Shown here one piece after another: positions 18,330 through 26,367 of a DNA stretch of 64,000 nucleotides. Within the stretch, counting starts at the first letter, position 1. Each line of letters opens with the position of its first letter. The position numbers were made by a program, and so were the translations under genes. A model generated the notes under the pieces. It ran no database searches and had not been told where the DNA came from. It saw only the letters and a list, made by a program, of their open reading frames with translations. Source of the DNA: Planotetraspora thailandica (GTDB lineage: Bacteria > Actinomycetota > Actinomycetes > Streptosporangiales > Streptosporangiaceae); assembly GCF_016863335.1 (NCBI RefSeq), contig NZ_BOOR01000007.1:1-64000 (forward strand), in the 5' to 3' direction.

Positions 18330-19256
18330 TCAGAGGTCGAAGCGGACGCCGGTGAGGCGTTCGCTTTCGGCCCATAGGAAGGCACCCTCGGCGGGGTCGC
18401 CGGCCCCGTCGGGCAGCGCGACGGGGCGCGGGGTGCCGGAGGTCTGGTCGCGGCCGGCGGGGCCGATGAACTGGCCGCTGCGCACGTCGGGGCTGGTGCC
18501 GGCATAGAGGGACGGCCACGCGGCGCCCTCGGGTGAGCCCAGGAGGAGGCGTGAGGCGATGGCCACGAACGCGCGCGCCAGCGGGCCCTCGCTGTGGCGC
18601 TGCAGGTTGGTGACGGCCGATCCGGGGTGCACGACGACGGCTTCGACGGTGGTTCCGGTCAGCCGGCGGGCCAGCTCCTGGGTGAAGGCGACGTTGGCGC
18701 GCTTGGACTTCGCGTAGGCGGTCATGGCTCCGTAGCTGCGCTCGCTCATCAGGTCGGCGAGGCGGCCGCTGCGCCAGGTCGCGGCGATCGCGCTGACCGT
18801 CACGATGCGCGCCGCACGTGAGCGGCGCAGTGCCGGCATGAGTCCGGCGGTGAGGGCGAAGTGACCGAGGTGGTTGGTGCCGAAGGTCAACTCGAAGCCG
18901 TCGCTCGTGGTGCGGCGTTCGGGCACGTTCATGACGCCGGCGTTGTTGAAGAGCAGATCGATCGTCTCGGTCTCCGCCACCCGGGCGGTCGCCGTCCGGA
19001 TGGACGCGAGGCTGCCGAGGTCGACGACGGCCGTGTCGAGCCGGGCGTCGGGCTGGACCTTGCGGATCTCGGCGACCGCCTCGTCGAGCTTGTCCTGGTT
19101 GCGCCCGGCCAGGATGACCCGAGCGCCGTGCACGGCGAGCACGCGGGCGGTCTCGAGCCCGATGCCGCTGTTGCCACCCGTGATGAAGGCGGTGCGTCCG
19201 TGCAGGTCGGCGATTGCTTCCGGGGTCCAGCGAGCGGTCCGGGTGGTGGCGGTCAT
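18330..19256 (-). CDS. Short-chain dehydrogenase/reductase
   Basis: A 308-residue SDR. The NAD(P)-binding TGGNSGIG lies near the N-terminus, NNAG follows, and the catalytic Tyr-x-x-x-Lys is seen as YAKSK. The long C-terminal region is typical of the retinol dehydrogenase/protochlorophyllide reductase-like branch. Start ATG 19256 has GGAGG seven bases upstream on the minus strand. The gene is divergent from a TetR regulator, with two matching palindromes in between, so it is likely the target of that regulator. Substrate unknown. Confidence 0.88.
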   Translation of the reverse strand: MTATTRTARWTPEAIADLHGRTAFITGGNSGIGLETARVLAVHGARVILAGRNQDKLDEAVAEIRKVQPDARLDTAVVDLGSLASIRTATARVAETETIDLLFNNAGVMNVPERRTTSDGFELTFGTNHLGHFALTAGLMPALRRSRAARIVTVSAIAATWRSGRLADLMSERSYGAMTAYAKSKRANVAFTQELARRLTGTTVEAVVVHPGSAVTNLQRHSEGPLARAFVAIASRLLLGSPEGAAWPSLYAGTSPDVRSGQFIGPAGRDQTSGTPRPVALPDGAGDPAEGAFLWAESERLTGVRFDL

Positions 19257-19271
19257 GACACCCTCCAATCG

Positions 19272-19338
19272 AGTGAACATTCATTCAGTAAAGCGACTAT
19301 GGCACGGCTGCGTCCGAGTTGTCAAATGAACGTTCATT
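19272..19338. promoter_or_regulatory. Pair of TetR operators
   Basis: A perfect 14-base palindrome AATGAACGTTCATT lies at 19325-19338, and a near copy, AGTGAACATTCATT, at 19272-19285. The two flank the divergent promoters of the SDR and TetR genes, one close to each start. The same sequence in two copies makes autoregulation plus repression of the SDR gene the simplest reading. Confidence 0.75.
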
Positions 19339-19353
19339 AAGAACAATGGAGGC

Positions 19354-19911
19354 ATGAGGACACGCGATCCGGAGACCAAACGGCAACTGCTGCTCGAAGC
19401 CGCGCTGGCGGAGTTCGCCGAGTACGGCGTCGCCGGGGCCCGCGTGGACCGGATCGCCAAGCGGGCGGGGGTGAGCGCCGGCCTCGTCTACTCCTTCCAC
19501 GAAGGGAAGGAGGGCCTGTTCGAGGCGGTGTACGACGCCGTCGTCCAGCAGGCGGTCGCCGGCATCCCGATCGACGCCGACGATCTCCCGGAATACGCGG
19601 GACGCCTCTATGACGCCGGGCTGCAGCACCCCGAGGTGATGCGGTTCATGGGCTGGTACGCCCTGGAGCGCGGCGACACCGGAGTACGACAGGTCGTCGC
19701 GGAGGCGATGGCCGAGAAGGTCGCCGCGATCGAGGACGCGCAGCGGCGCGGGGTCGTCAGCGGCCGGATGGACGCCGGGCGCCTTCTCGCGCTCATCCTG
19801 GCCGTCGCGAACATGTGGCAACGGCAGGGGGAGGACGTTCGATCGCTCGCTTCCGAGGAGGAACGCCGGTCGACGGTCGTCGAGGGGGTCCGGCTGCTCG
19901 TCACCCCGTGA
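19354..19911 (+). CDS. TetR/AcrR family regulator
   Basis: A 185-residue repressor. The helix-turn-helix spans about residues 8-55 (LLLEAALAEFAEYGVAGA, then RIAKRAGVSAGLVYSFHEGK). The C-terminal region resembles the TetR domains found next to SDR genes. AATGGAGGC just before ATG 19354 gives a good ribosome binding site. Two matching palindromes in the 97-base gap before it indicate control of itself and the SDR gene. Confidence 0.88.
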   Translation: MRTRDPETKRQLLLEAALAEFAEYGVAGARVDRIAKRAGVSAGLVYSFHEGKEGLFEAVYDAVVQQAVAGIPIDADDLPEYAGRLYDAGLQHPEVMRFMGWYALERGDTGVRQVVAEAMAEKVAAIEDAQRRGVVSGRMDAGRLLALILAVANMWQRQGEDVRSLASEEERRSTVVEGVRLLVTP

Positions 19912-19929
19912 CGCGGGCGCTCAAGCGGA

Positions 19930-19957
19930 GAGCGCCCGCCCCGGAGGACGGGCGCTC
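19930..19957. terminator. Hairpin between convergent genes
   Basis: A nine-base stem (GAGCGCCCG with CGGGCGCTC) 18 bases past the TetR stop. A competing hairpin with the preceding GCGGGCGCT (about 19913-19921) is also possible. No U tract follows, which is common for actinobacterial terminators. It lies between the convergent TetR and isomerase genes. Confidence 0.5.
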
Positions 19958-19960
19958 CCG

Positions 19961-20016
19961 TGTCAGCCGCGCAATGTCAGCCGCCCAGTGTCAGCCGCCC
20001 AGTGTTAGCCGCGCAG
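19961..20016. repeat. Four 14-bp tandem repeats at a gene end
   Basis: Four head-to-tail copies of a 14-base unit (TGTCAGCCGCCCAG and one- or two-base variants). On the minus strand each unit reads Leu-Arg/Gly-Gly-stop, and the first unit read contains the real stop codon of the isomerase gene. The array thus duplicates the gene's last codons and its stop. Confidence 0.85.
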
Positions 20017-21147
20017 TGCGGCCATGTTGGTGTAGCTGAGTGCGGAGTACTGCAGGGACTGGCCCGGGTTGGCGGCGTTTCCGGGGGCGTTGTCCTGTTC
20101 GTACATCGGGTTGTGGTAGCCCTTGGCTCCCATCTGGGAGAAGAAGGCGGTGTAGTCGATGTCGCCGGTGCCGAAGGGGACCATGTCGTAGCCGTTGCCG
20201 GTGGCGGGGTTGTACTTGCCGTCCTTGGCGTGGAACAGCGGGAAGCGCGTGGTCTGTGCCTGCACGACGCCGAGCGGGTTGAAGATGCTTTCCTGCACGG
20301 AGCCGTCGGGCGCGGTGAAGGTGCGGTATCTGAACTGGGCCACGTGCGCCCAGAAGATGTCCATCTCCAGCCAGACGTTCTCGGGGTCGGTGATCTGGAG
20401 GAAGTACTCCAGGCGGCGGATGCCCGAGGAGCGGGTGGGGCGGCCCTGCGCATTCAGCGGCCCGGAGTCCAGCAGGAAGCTGTAGGCCACGTCATGGTTG
20501 TGGGTGTAGAGCTTGAGCCCGGCGGCCGAGGCGATCAGGCCGAGTTGGTTCCACTTGTCGGCGGCCAGATCCCAGTCGGCCTTGTAGGCGCTGCCGGTCG
20601 GGTCGTTACCGGTGCCCACATGGCCGAAGCCGAGGATGTTGGCGATCTCCAGGTGCAGTTTGAACCGGTCGAGGTCGGCCGGGGTCAGCGGCCAGGAGCC
20701 GGGGATGAAGCCGTGGTTGCCCTCGGCCTCCAGCCCGTTGTCGTCCAGCCACCCGCGCAGCAGCCGGGCTCCCTCGACGGTCTCCAGGTTGGCGCCGCCT
20801 TCGCTGTTGGCGTGCTGGGAGTACCCGGCGAACTCCACCTGCTTGTAGCCGATCCGGGAAAGCTCCTCCAACACCGGGCGGAACCCGGAGGGCAGGGAGG
20901 TCGAGCGCGGATCCCGGGAGATCGCGTCACGGACGGTGTAGAGGATGATGCCGCGCTTGCCCGGCGGCACCAGCACGCCGTTGGAACCGTTGCCGGCCGC
21001 CTGTGCGGCCGAGGCGAGCGGGCCGACTCCTGCGACGGCCGCCGCCGCCGTGAGTCCTGTCGTGGCTGCAAGAAACTGACGTCGGTTGAGGCCTAACCCG
21101 CGGCGCAGGGCGCCGGCGGTCTGCATCTCTTCTTCGTGTGCAGTCAT
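20005..21147 (-). CDS. Exported sugar-phosphate isomerase/epimerase-like TIM barrel
   Basis: A 380-residue protein with a twin-arginine signal (LNRRQFLAATTGLTAAAAVA, residues about 20-40) followed by an AP-endonuclease-2/xylose-isomerase-like TIM barrel. Metal-ligand candidates are visible in KQVEFAGYSQH, EGNHGFIPG, LYTHNHDVAY, WLEMDIFW and FHAKDG, in the usual order Glu-His-Asp-His. It probably isomerises or oxidises a sugar derivative outside the membrane. Start ATG 21147 is chosen so that the Tat signal is near the N-terminus; the longer frame to 21417 adds an unrelated Arg-rich stretch. Its last codons lie in a tandem repeat. Confidence 0.8.
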   Translation of the reverse strand: MTAHEEEMQTAGALRRGLGLNRRQFLAATTGLTAAAAVAGVGPLASAAQAAGNGSNGVLVPPGKRGIILYTVRDAISRDPRSTSLPSGFRPVLEELSRIGYKQVEFAGYSQHANSEGGANLETVEGARLLRGWLDDNGLEAEGNHGFIPGSWPLTPADLDRFKLHLEIANILGFGHVGTGNDPTGSAYKADWDLAADKWNQLGLIASAAGLKLYTHNHDVAYSFLLDSGPLNAQGRPTRSSGIRRLEYFLQITDPENVWLEMDIFWAHVAQFRYRTFTAPDGSVQESIFNPLGVVQAQTTRFPLFHAKDGKYNPATGNGYDMVPFGTGDIDYTAFFSQMGAKGYHNPMYEQDNAPGNAANPGQSLQYSALSYTNMAALRG

Positions 21148-21439
21148 CGTCTTCGTGACTCCATAGGGTGGAACGAATCGCTTGGTCCCCCGATGACTCC
21201 GCGGTGACTCCCTTCTCAGCGTCAGGCCGGATCGCGTAGGCGGCTCACATCGCTCCCGTCGGCCCGTTGCGGAGATCTTGACCTGGAAGTTACGCCCCTT
21301 TTGTCGCGAGGGGAAGAAGTTCTGTCCACATTGATGGATCTTTGGTCCAAACGCGCACAAAGTGTCAGGCTGGTGGGGTCGAAGAGAGTTGGCTCGTGGC
21401 CAGGTGCTTTTTTGCAAGGGAGATGCTTAGCGTGTCTCC

Positions 21440-22264
21440 ATGAGCGGAAACCCTCTGGGCGAGTTCCTTCGTGCTCGGCGGCAGCTCACCGTTCCCGGGC
21501 AGGTCGGGCTCGTCGACTGCGGCGTCCGCCGCAGGACGCCGGGGCTGCGCCGCGAAGAGGTGGCCACGCTGGCGGGAGTCAGCACCGACTACTACGTACG
21601 GCTTGAGCAGGGCCGGGAGCGTAATCCGTCGGACCAGGTGCTCGAAGCCCTGGCGCGGGTCCTCCAGCTCGAGCCTGCGGCCGTCGAGCATCTCCACAAT
21701 CTGGTGTGCTCCCGGGCCCACAAGAACACGGCCGCCCAGATCGATCGGCTCAGCCCGGAAATCGCTCAGTTCCTGCACGGGCTCGATCATGTCGTGGCGT
21801 TCGTGGTGAACCGCCGGTTCGACGTCCTGGCGATGAACCCCCTGGCCGCCGCCCAGTTCAGGGGGCTGGAGGGCAGCGACAACCTGATGCGGCTGCACTT
21901 CCTCAGCCCCGACGGACGGGAGTTCTACCGCGAATGGGAGAAGGAGGCCCGTTCCAAGGTGGCACAGCTGCGCGCCGCGGCCGGACCGGTGTGCGACGAC
22001 CCGTCCGTGCTGGACCTCATAGAAGAGCTTCGCAACGGGAGCGAGGACTTCCGCCGGCTCTGGGCTCGCCATGATGTGCTCATCAAAGCCCACGAATCCA
22101 AGGAGCTCCACCACCGTGTGGTCGGCGACCTGACTCTCTGGTCGGAGTCGTTCACGATCAACAGCGCGCCCGGCCTGCAGCTCATCATCGGACAGGCCCA
22201 GCCCGGCAGCCCGTCCGCGGCCGCTCTGGCCAGGCTGGCCGCTCTCGCCGCCGCCGACATGTAG
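21440..22264 (+). CDS. XRE-family regulator with MmyB-like ligand domain
   Basis: A 274-residue regulator. The N-terminal helix-turn-helix (LGEFLRARRQL, then GLRREEVATLAGVSTDYYVR) is the standard actinobacterial MmyB-type form with the RRRTPGLRREEVA signature. The C-terminal part (about residues 110-270, FVVNRRFDVLAMNPLAAA) is the MmyB-like PAS-related pocket, which binds small or fatty-acid-like ligands. It is the last gene of the GC-rich left flank before the defence island, and converges with the methyltransferase gene. Targets unknown. Confidence 0.88.
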   Translation: MSGNPLGEFLRARRQLTVPGQVGLVDCGVRRRTPGLRREEVATLAGVSTDYYVRLEQGRERNPSDQVLEALARVLQLEPAAVEHLHNLVCSRAHKNTAAQIDRLSPEIAQFLHGLDHVVAFVVNRRFDVLAMNPLAAAQFRGLEGSDNLMRLHFLSPDGREFYREWEKEARSKVAQLRAAAGPVCDDPSVLDLIEELRNGSEDFRRLWARHDVLIKAHESKELHHRVVGDLTLWSESFTINSAPGLQLIIGQAQPGSPSAAALARLAALAAADM

Positions 22265-22381
22265 ACGTCCGGGGCCGGCTCCGCGTCACCCTGCCCCGCG
22301 TCCCACTACGACGTCGGCAAAACCGTCAAACGAGACCGCACCATGACCCGTCCTACAACCACGCATAGGTTAAAAATCAAG

Positions 22382-23554
22382 CTAAGCGGGAGCACACAGA
22401 TACCGGTACAGCTCACCAGCGATCGCCTTGGCGAGACCGACGGGGACGGCGTTACCGATTTGGCGGGCGATCTGGATCTTGCTGCCCACCCACTGGTATT
22501 CGGGCGGGAAGCCTTGAAGCAGGGCGGCTTCCAGGTGGGTGATCGGGCGGTCGGCCTTGGGGTGGAGGTAGCGACCCTTCTCGGGCTTGTAGAACTCCGT
22601 GCGGATCGTGACCGAGGGCCGGTCCCACCAGAGGCGACCCATGACGTCGCCGGAGCCGTTCCGGTGGTTGATCCAATTCTCGGTGGACAGCTCGTCTGGC
22701 AGGGAGCGGCGGTTTCCGCCCTCGGGGATCGCTCGGTAGCGCTTGAGCGAGAGTTCTGTTGGATTGCGCCCGATGTGAAGATCCGTGGTGCTGAAGGTTC
22801 CGGGCAACGTCGTACCGAGGAAGCTGCAGGTCCGGTCAAGGAGATTGGTGGTCTGGGTCTCCGGGGGGGTCGCGCTGAAGACCACGCTGGACGGGACCCA
22901 GTCGTCGAGAGGCGTGAAGAGTGTGCCCTCGCCGCCCTTCTTGTCCGGCTTCCGATGGGTGGGTTGAGGGTGTTCAAGCGGCTTGCGCGAGGGATGGGAG
23001 GCCACAAGATCTCGGTGGGTGGCTAGGACGATCACGCGCCTGCGCGTCTGCGGAACGCCGTAGTCGGCCGCATTGAGGAGCTTCGTTTGCAAGACGTACT
23101 CCTCCAGCTCGCCACCCGAGCGGGTGGAGTCCGTGAGCAACTCGTACTCTCGCGACCGTAGGAACCGGTCCACGTTTTCGATGACGAAGATCTTGGGCTT
23201 AAGGGCGAGGACTACTCGGACGTACTCCTTCCAGAGTTTGTTCCGGGGGTCGTTCGGGTCCTCCTTGCCCAGTCCAGAGAAGCCCTGGCAGGGCGGGCCA
23301 CCGAGGATCACGTCCACGGTGGAATCCACGTCCTTGGGGTTCCACTTGGCAATGTCACCGGCGTGGATGTGGTCGGTTCCACCGGCTTCCTCGGCGAAGT
23401 TCGCCGCGTAGGTTGAAGCCGCCGCGATGTCCCACTCCACCGCGCCGACGGTGCGGAAAGCGCCGGGCTTGAACGTGTGGAACCCCTGGGTCAAACCTCC
23501 GCACCCCGCGAAGAGGTCAACGATGTTTATGGGGTTGGTGGTGCGGGCGGTCAT
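22382..23554 (-). CDS. DNA (cytosine-5) methyltransferase, intact
   Basis: A 390-residue C5-MTase with all key motifs: I (IVDLFAGCGGLTQGF) for AdoMet, IV (GGPPCQGFSGLG) with the catalytic Cys, VI (ENVDRF), VIII (QTRRRVIVLATH), and IX-X (RQIGNAVPVGLAKAI). It should methylate cytosine in a short target sequence, marking host DNA. Start ATG 23554 places motif I near the N-terminus; the frame to 23686 overlaps the preceding gene and is rejected. It follows a homologue without the catalytic Cys by 20 bases, so both are on one transcript. No dedicated restriction enzyme gene is adjacent, which fits a DISARM-like modification role. Confidence 0.93.
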   Translation of the reverse strand: MTARTTNPINIVDLFAGCGGLTQGFHTFKPGAFRTVGAVEWDIAAASTYAANFAEEAGGTDHIHAGDIAKWNPKDVDSTVDVILGGPPCQGFSGLGKEDPNDPRNKLWKEYVRVVLALKPKIFVIENVDRFLRSREYELLTDSTRSGGELEEYVLQTKLLNAADYGVPQTRRRVIVLATHRDLVASHPSRKPLEHPQPTHRKPDKKGGEGTLFTPLDDWVPSSVVFSATPPETQTTNLLDRTCSFLGTTLPGTFSTTDLHIGRNPTELSLKRYRAIPEGGNRRSLPDELSTENWINHRNGSGDVMGRLWWDRPSVTIRTEFYKPEKGRYLHPKADRPITHLEAALLQGFPPEYQWVGSKIQIARQIGNAVPVGLAKAIAGELYRYLCAPA

Positions 23555-23574
23555 GAGCGTCAACCTTATCGAGG

Positions 23575-24543
23575 TCAGCCGACCAGTGCTGCAGCGATTT
23601 GTCGGCCTATGGCCTCGGCGAGCGGGGGCGGGAAAGCCTGGGCGACCTGTTTGTAGCGTGCGGTCTTGCCTCCGGTGACGATCCAATCGTCGGGCAATCC
23701 CTGCAGTGTCATCACGTGCTCGACGGTCAGTTTGGGTATCCCATCCCGGCCGAGTTCCGGGTCGAGGACGAAGTTCACCTCAGGGACGTCGTTGCCGAGG
23801 CTGTGGGCGTTCACGGCCAGTTCCATCCACTGCTGCTTGGTTCGGGTGGGGCCGAGGTCAGCGCCGCCGTGGGTTTTCGATCCGCCCACGATCGTCGGTG
23901 CCACGCGGTTGGCCAACGACGCCCAGGCATCCGCAAAACGCCAACCCTTGCTTGCCATCGAGTCCCGAAGTACCTGCCCGACCGTCGCGCCGGGCCCGTG
24001 AGTCGGCGAAGGCCACATGAAGCGGGCGAAGTCGTCCGGGCGCATCGCGACCAACAGACAGCTGCGCCTGATTTGTGGCACACCGAAGTGCTGAGCATCG
24101 AAGACGTTCCATTCCCAGGAGTAGCCGAGGTGTTTCAGTTCGGCCTCGACCTCCTCTCGGACCTGTACGAACTTCGGGGACAGCAGCGATGGTGTTGTCT
24201 CCAGGAGGATCGCCCGAGGCTGCAGCTCTATCGCGAGGTATACCGCCGCGGCTAGCAGGTCTCGTTTGTCCTTGGTGCCCTCCTGCTTGCCGGCAATGGA
24301 GTACGGAGTGGACGGGACGCCGCCGGACAAGAGGTCGACGGTCGAGATGCGATGGTCGGCTCCGACGAACTGCTTGAAGTCCATCTCCAACACGTTCCAA
24401 CCGGGTCGATTGGCGCGCAGCGTTCGACAGGCGTGAGGGTCGTTGTCGATCACGGCAACCGGATCGAATCCTGCCCGCTCCAGGCCGAGTGCTTGTCCAC
24501 CGACCCCTGCACCGATCTCCAGGCCGGTGAACCGTACGCCCAC
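23575..24543 (-). CDS. C5-cytosine methyltransferase homologue lacking the catalytic motif
   Basis: A 322-residue protein with the overall C5-MTase plan. Motif I is FTGLEIGAGVGGQALGLERA, an acidic loop (VIDNDPHACRTL) follows, motif VIII is QIRRSCLLVAM, and a C-terminal motif X-like segment (AQAFPPPLAEAIGRQIAAAL) is present. Motif IV reads GGVPSTPYS instead of GGPPCQPFS, so the catalytic Cys is a Ser and the Gln is gone. Motif VI reads ETTPS instead of ENV. Cytosine methylation by the usual covalent mechanism should be impossible. It starts at GTG 24543 (GGAGA seven bases upstream) and precedes the intact enzyme by 20 bases. A regulatory or DNA-recognition partner is inferred. Confidence 0.88.
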   Translation of the reverse strand: MGVRFTGLEIGAGVGGQALGLERAGFDPVAVIDNDPHACRTLRANRPGWNVLEMDFKQFVGADHRISTVDLLSGGVPSTPYSIAGKQEGTKDKRDLLAAAVYLAIELQPRAILLETTPSLLSPKFVQVREEVEAELKHLGYSWEWNVFDAQHFGVPQIRRSCLLVAMRPDDFARFMWPSPTHGPGATVGQVLRDSMASKGWRFADAWASLANRVAPTIVGGSKTHGGADLGPTRTKQQWMELAVNAHSLGNDVPEVNFVLDPELGRDGIPKLTVEHVMTLQGLPDDWIVTGGKTARYKQVAQAFPPPLAEAIGRQIAAALVG

Positions 24544-24610
24544 GTGTGCATCTCCTTGATCCGGATTTGCCGAGAATACGCGATCCGTCTGCGGATCAAG
24601 CGCCCCAGAA

Positions 24611-25438
24611 CTATTCCGGCATTGCTCCAGCGCTTGGGCTTTCGGTGAAGAGCTGCGTGAAGAGCCTGGCCAGGGAATCCACCGAGGTGGATCTCGTCCG
24701 CCCGTCCGAAGGCCCGATCGGCAGTGAGTCGTAAGGAACCAGCACGCCCGTCAACTCCTCGATCCAGTCGCGATAAGCGTCCACGTCCCTGGTGCTGTCT
24801 GGCGCGAGCGCCTCATAGGACAACGTGCTACCCGCGGTATTCACCACCTGGGCGAGCGTGTTGACCTGTCGTCCGGTACGGATCACCTCGGCGGCGAGCA
24901 GTCTGATGATCGCCTGGGCGGTCGGCCTGTGAAGGATGACGTCGAGCCTTAGCACCGTGTTCAAGACATCCTGATTACTGCAGGCCACCACGACCGGTCC
25001 ATAATCCGGCCCATCTCGGAACAGTTCAGCGGCCCACCACAATCGGGCGAACGCCTGCGAATGAAACGCCCCAGAAAAACGGGCACGGGACACGATTGGG
25101 GGATTTCCGCGGCTCAAGTGCCGCCAATAGACATAATCAGGAGCCAACCGTAGGGCCAGATAGTTCCAGATTCGCGAGTCCGAAGCCTGCCGACGGGTCA
25201 ATCGCAACGTCGAGTGCAGGATCGGAGCCAGCCAAGCGTCGGCCGAGGTCCGCTCCGACGGTGTGAAACGCTTCATCGCCTCGTCGAAAAGTTGTCGTAG
25301 CGGCTCGGCCTCCCACAAAGCCGGCTCCGAGATCTGATCGATTGCGGCAATCGGCAGCGGCTCGCTGTTCTCCAGCACGCCAGTGGTGAGGAACCTCATA
25401 GCGGCCTCGTCGGGCAACAAGCTCACCGTCGTGTTCAC
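24611..25438 (-). CDS. DUF6339-like protein of the defence island
   Basis: A 275-residue mostly helical protein that resembles DUF6339, a family found beside cytosine methyltransferases and ATPases in actinobacterial defence loci. Visible features are the N-terminal LLPDEAAMRFLTTGVL, a Trp/Tyr-rich centre (LAPDYVYWRHLSRGNPPIVS) and RFSGAFHSQAFARLWWAAEL; no catalytic motif is recognised. Start GTG 25438 overlaps the upstream stop by four bases (GTGA), so it is coupled to the preceding unknown protein. The family name is from memory of similar sequences and is moderately sure; the biochemical role is unknown. Confidence 0.6.
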   Translation of the reverse strand: MNTTVSLLPDEAAMRFLTTGVLENSEPLPIAAIDQISEPALWEAEPLRQLFDEAMKRFTPSERTSADAWLAPILHSTLRLTRRQASDSRIWNYLALRLAPDYVYWRHLSRGNPPIVSRARFSGAFHSQAFARLWWAAELFRDGPDYGPVVVACSNQDVLNTVLRLDVILHRPTAQAIIRLLAAEVIRTGRQVNTLAQVVNTAGSTLSYEALAPDSTRDVDAYRDWIEELTGVLVPYDSLPIGPSDGRTRSTSVDSLARLFTQLFTESPSAGAMPE

Positions 25439-26367
25439 TCGTCCTCCGGCAAGGTCTTCTCCAGCGATCGGATGAAGCCCCCCAGGCTTCGCGGCATGCG
25501 TGCCTGTTTGGCCGCGGCATGTAGTACGCGCGTCTGGATCCCGCCTACGCCCCGGTTGACGATTTCCCGAAGCGCATCGTCCAGCGAATGATCGGGGAAG
25601 AGGTCGGGCAGCATGCGTTGGAGCACGAGACCACGCCAACCTTCTGGCCACTCACGGCTACCGACGCGATGAGCCGCCTCGTTGAAGAGCGCGGTCCACA
25701 TGTCCACCGCGATCTGTGCCGCCAGCGCTTCGCGTATGGGCCGCTCCGCGGCTTTGGGGCTTTCGAGTACGGCACGCAGTCCGTCAAATCCGCTGTTCAG
25801 GTTGAGCACGGCCGCCTCGTCGGTGGTGCTCACCATCCAGGGATCGCTCTTGCACCAGACCAGTTCAGGATCCTGGGCGAAGTTCACCCAGCGCGTCTGG
25901 ATGGATTCCCGCTGTGTCGCCCCCCGAGCTTGGAGATCCACGGTCCAGGGCTGCCCGACGGCCGCGATCACGCGACCGGGCACATCATCTACCGTCGCCA
26001 CGAGCTGACCGGAGACCTGGACCCGGCCGAAGTGATCGTCACGGTGGAGTTCCATCTCGCCGGTCCATTCACCGGGCTGCCTCATCATGAGCTTCACGGC
26101 CGAATGCATGTTGGTACGTCGTTCCGACGCCGTGGCCAGGAAGGCCAGGCTGAACCAGGGACCCGTGTCCAGTTCGTGTCGCGGCGCAATCACATGGAGC
26201 ATCAGTCGTACGACATTCCAGTCCTCGCGATCGAGGAGATGCAGCGCAACCGTGTGGTCCGGTTCCGAGATCATTCCGTACGGCAACGCCACATCGTCGA
26301 GCCGAACCTCGTGCACGGTCATGGTGACCTCGCCGACCAATACCGGATAAGGCATGATCTGCTTCAT
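25435..26367 (-). CDS. Unknown protein coupled to the HTH-GHKL gene
   Basis: A 310-residue soluble protein that I do not recognise. Its N-terminal half looks beta-rich (VLVGEVTMTVHEVRLDDVAL, FGRVQVSGQLVATVDDVPG), and its C-terminal half is helical (LREIVNRGVGGIQTRVLHAA). It has no Walker, nuclease or helix-turn-helix motif. Its start overlaps the stop of the HTH-GHKL gene (ATGA), and its own stop overlaps the DUF6339 gene start. Such tight coupling suggests that it forms a complex with its neighbours. Confidence 0.7.
   Translation of the reverse strand: MKQIMPYPVLVGEVTMTVHEVRLDDVALPYGMISEPDHTVALHLLDREDWNVVRLMLHVIAPRHELDTGPWFSLAFLATASERRTNMHSAVKLMMRQPGEWTGEMELHRDDHFGRVQVSGQLVATVDDVPGRVIAAVGQPWTVDLQARGATQRESIQTRWVNFAQDPELVWCKSDPWMVSTTDEAAVLNLNSGFDGLRAVLESPKAAERPIREALAAQIAVDMWTALFNEAAHRVGSREWPEGWRGLVLQRMLPDLFPDHSLDDALREIVNRGVGGIQTRVLHAAAKQARMPRSLGGFIRSLEKTLPEDE

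Noticed and set aside
22382-24543. A classical restriction-modification system
   Set aside because: No restriction endonuclease gene lies next to the two methyltransferase genes; the neighbours fit a DISARM-like locus better.
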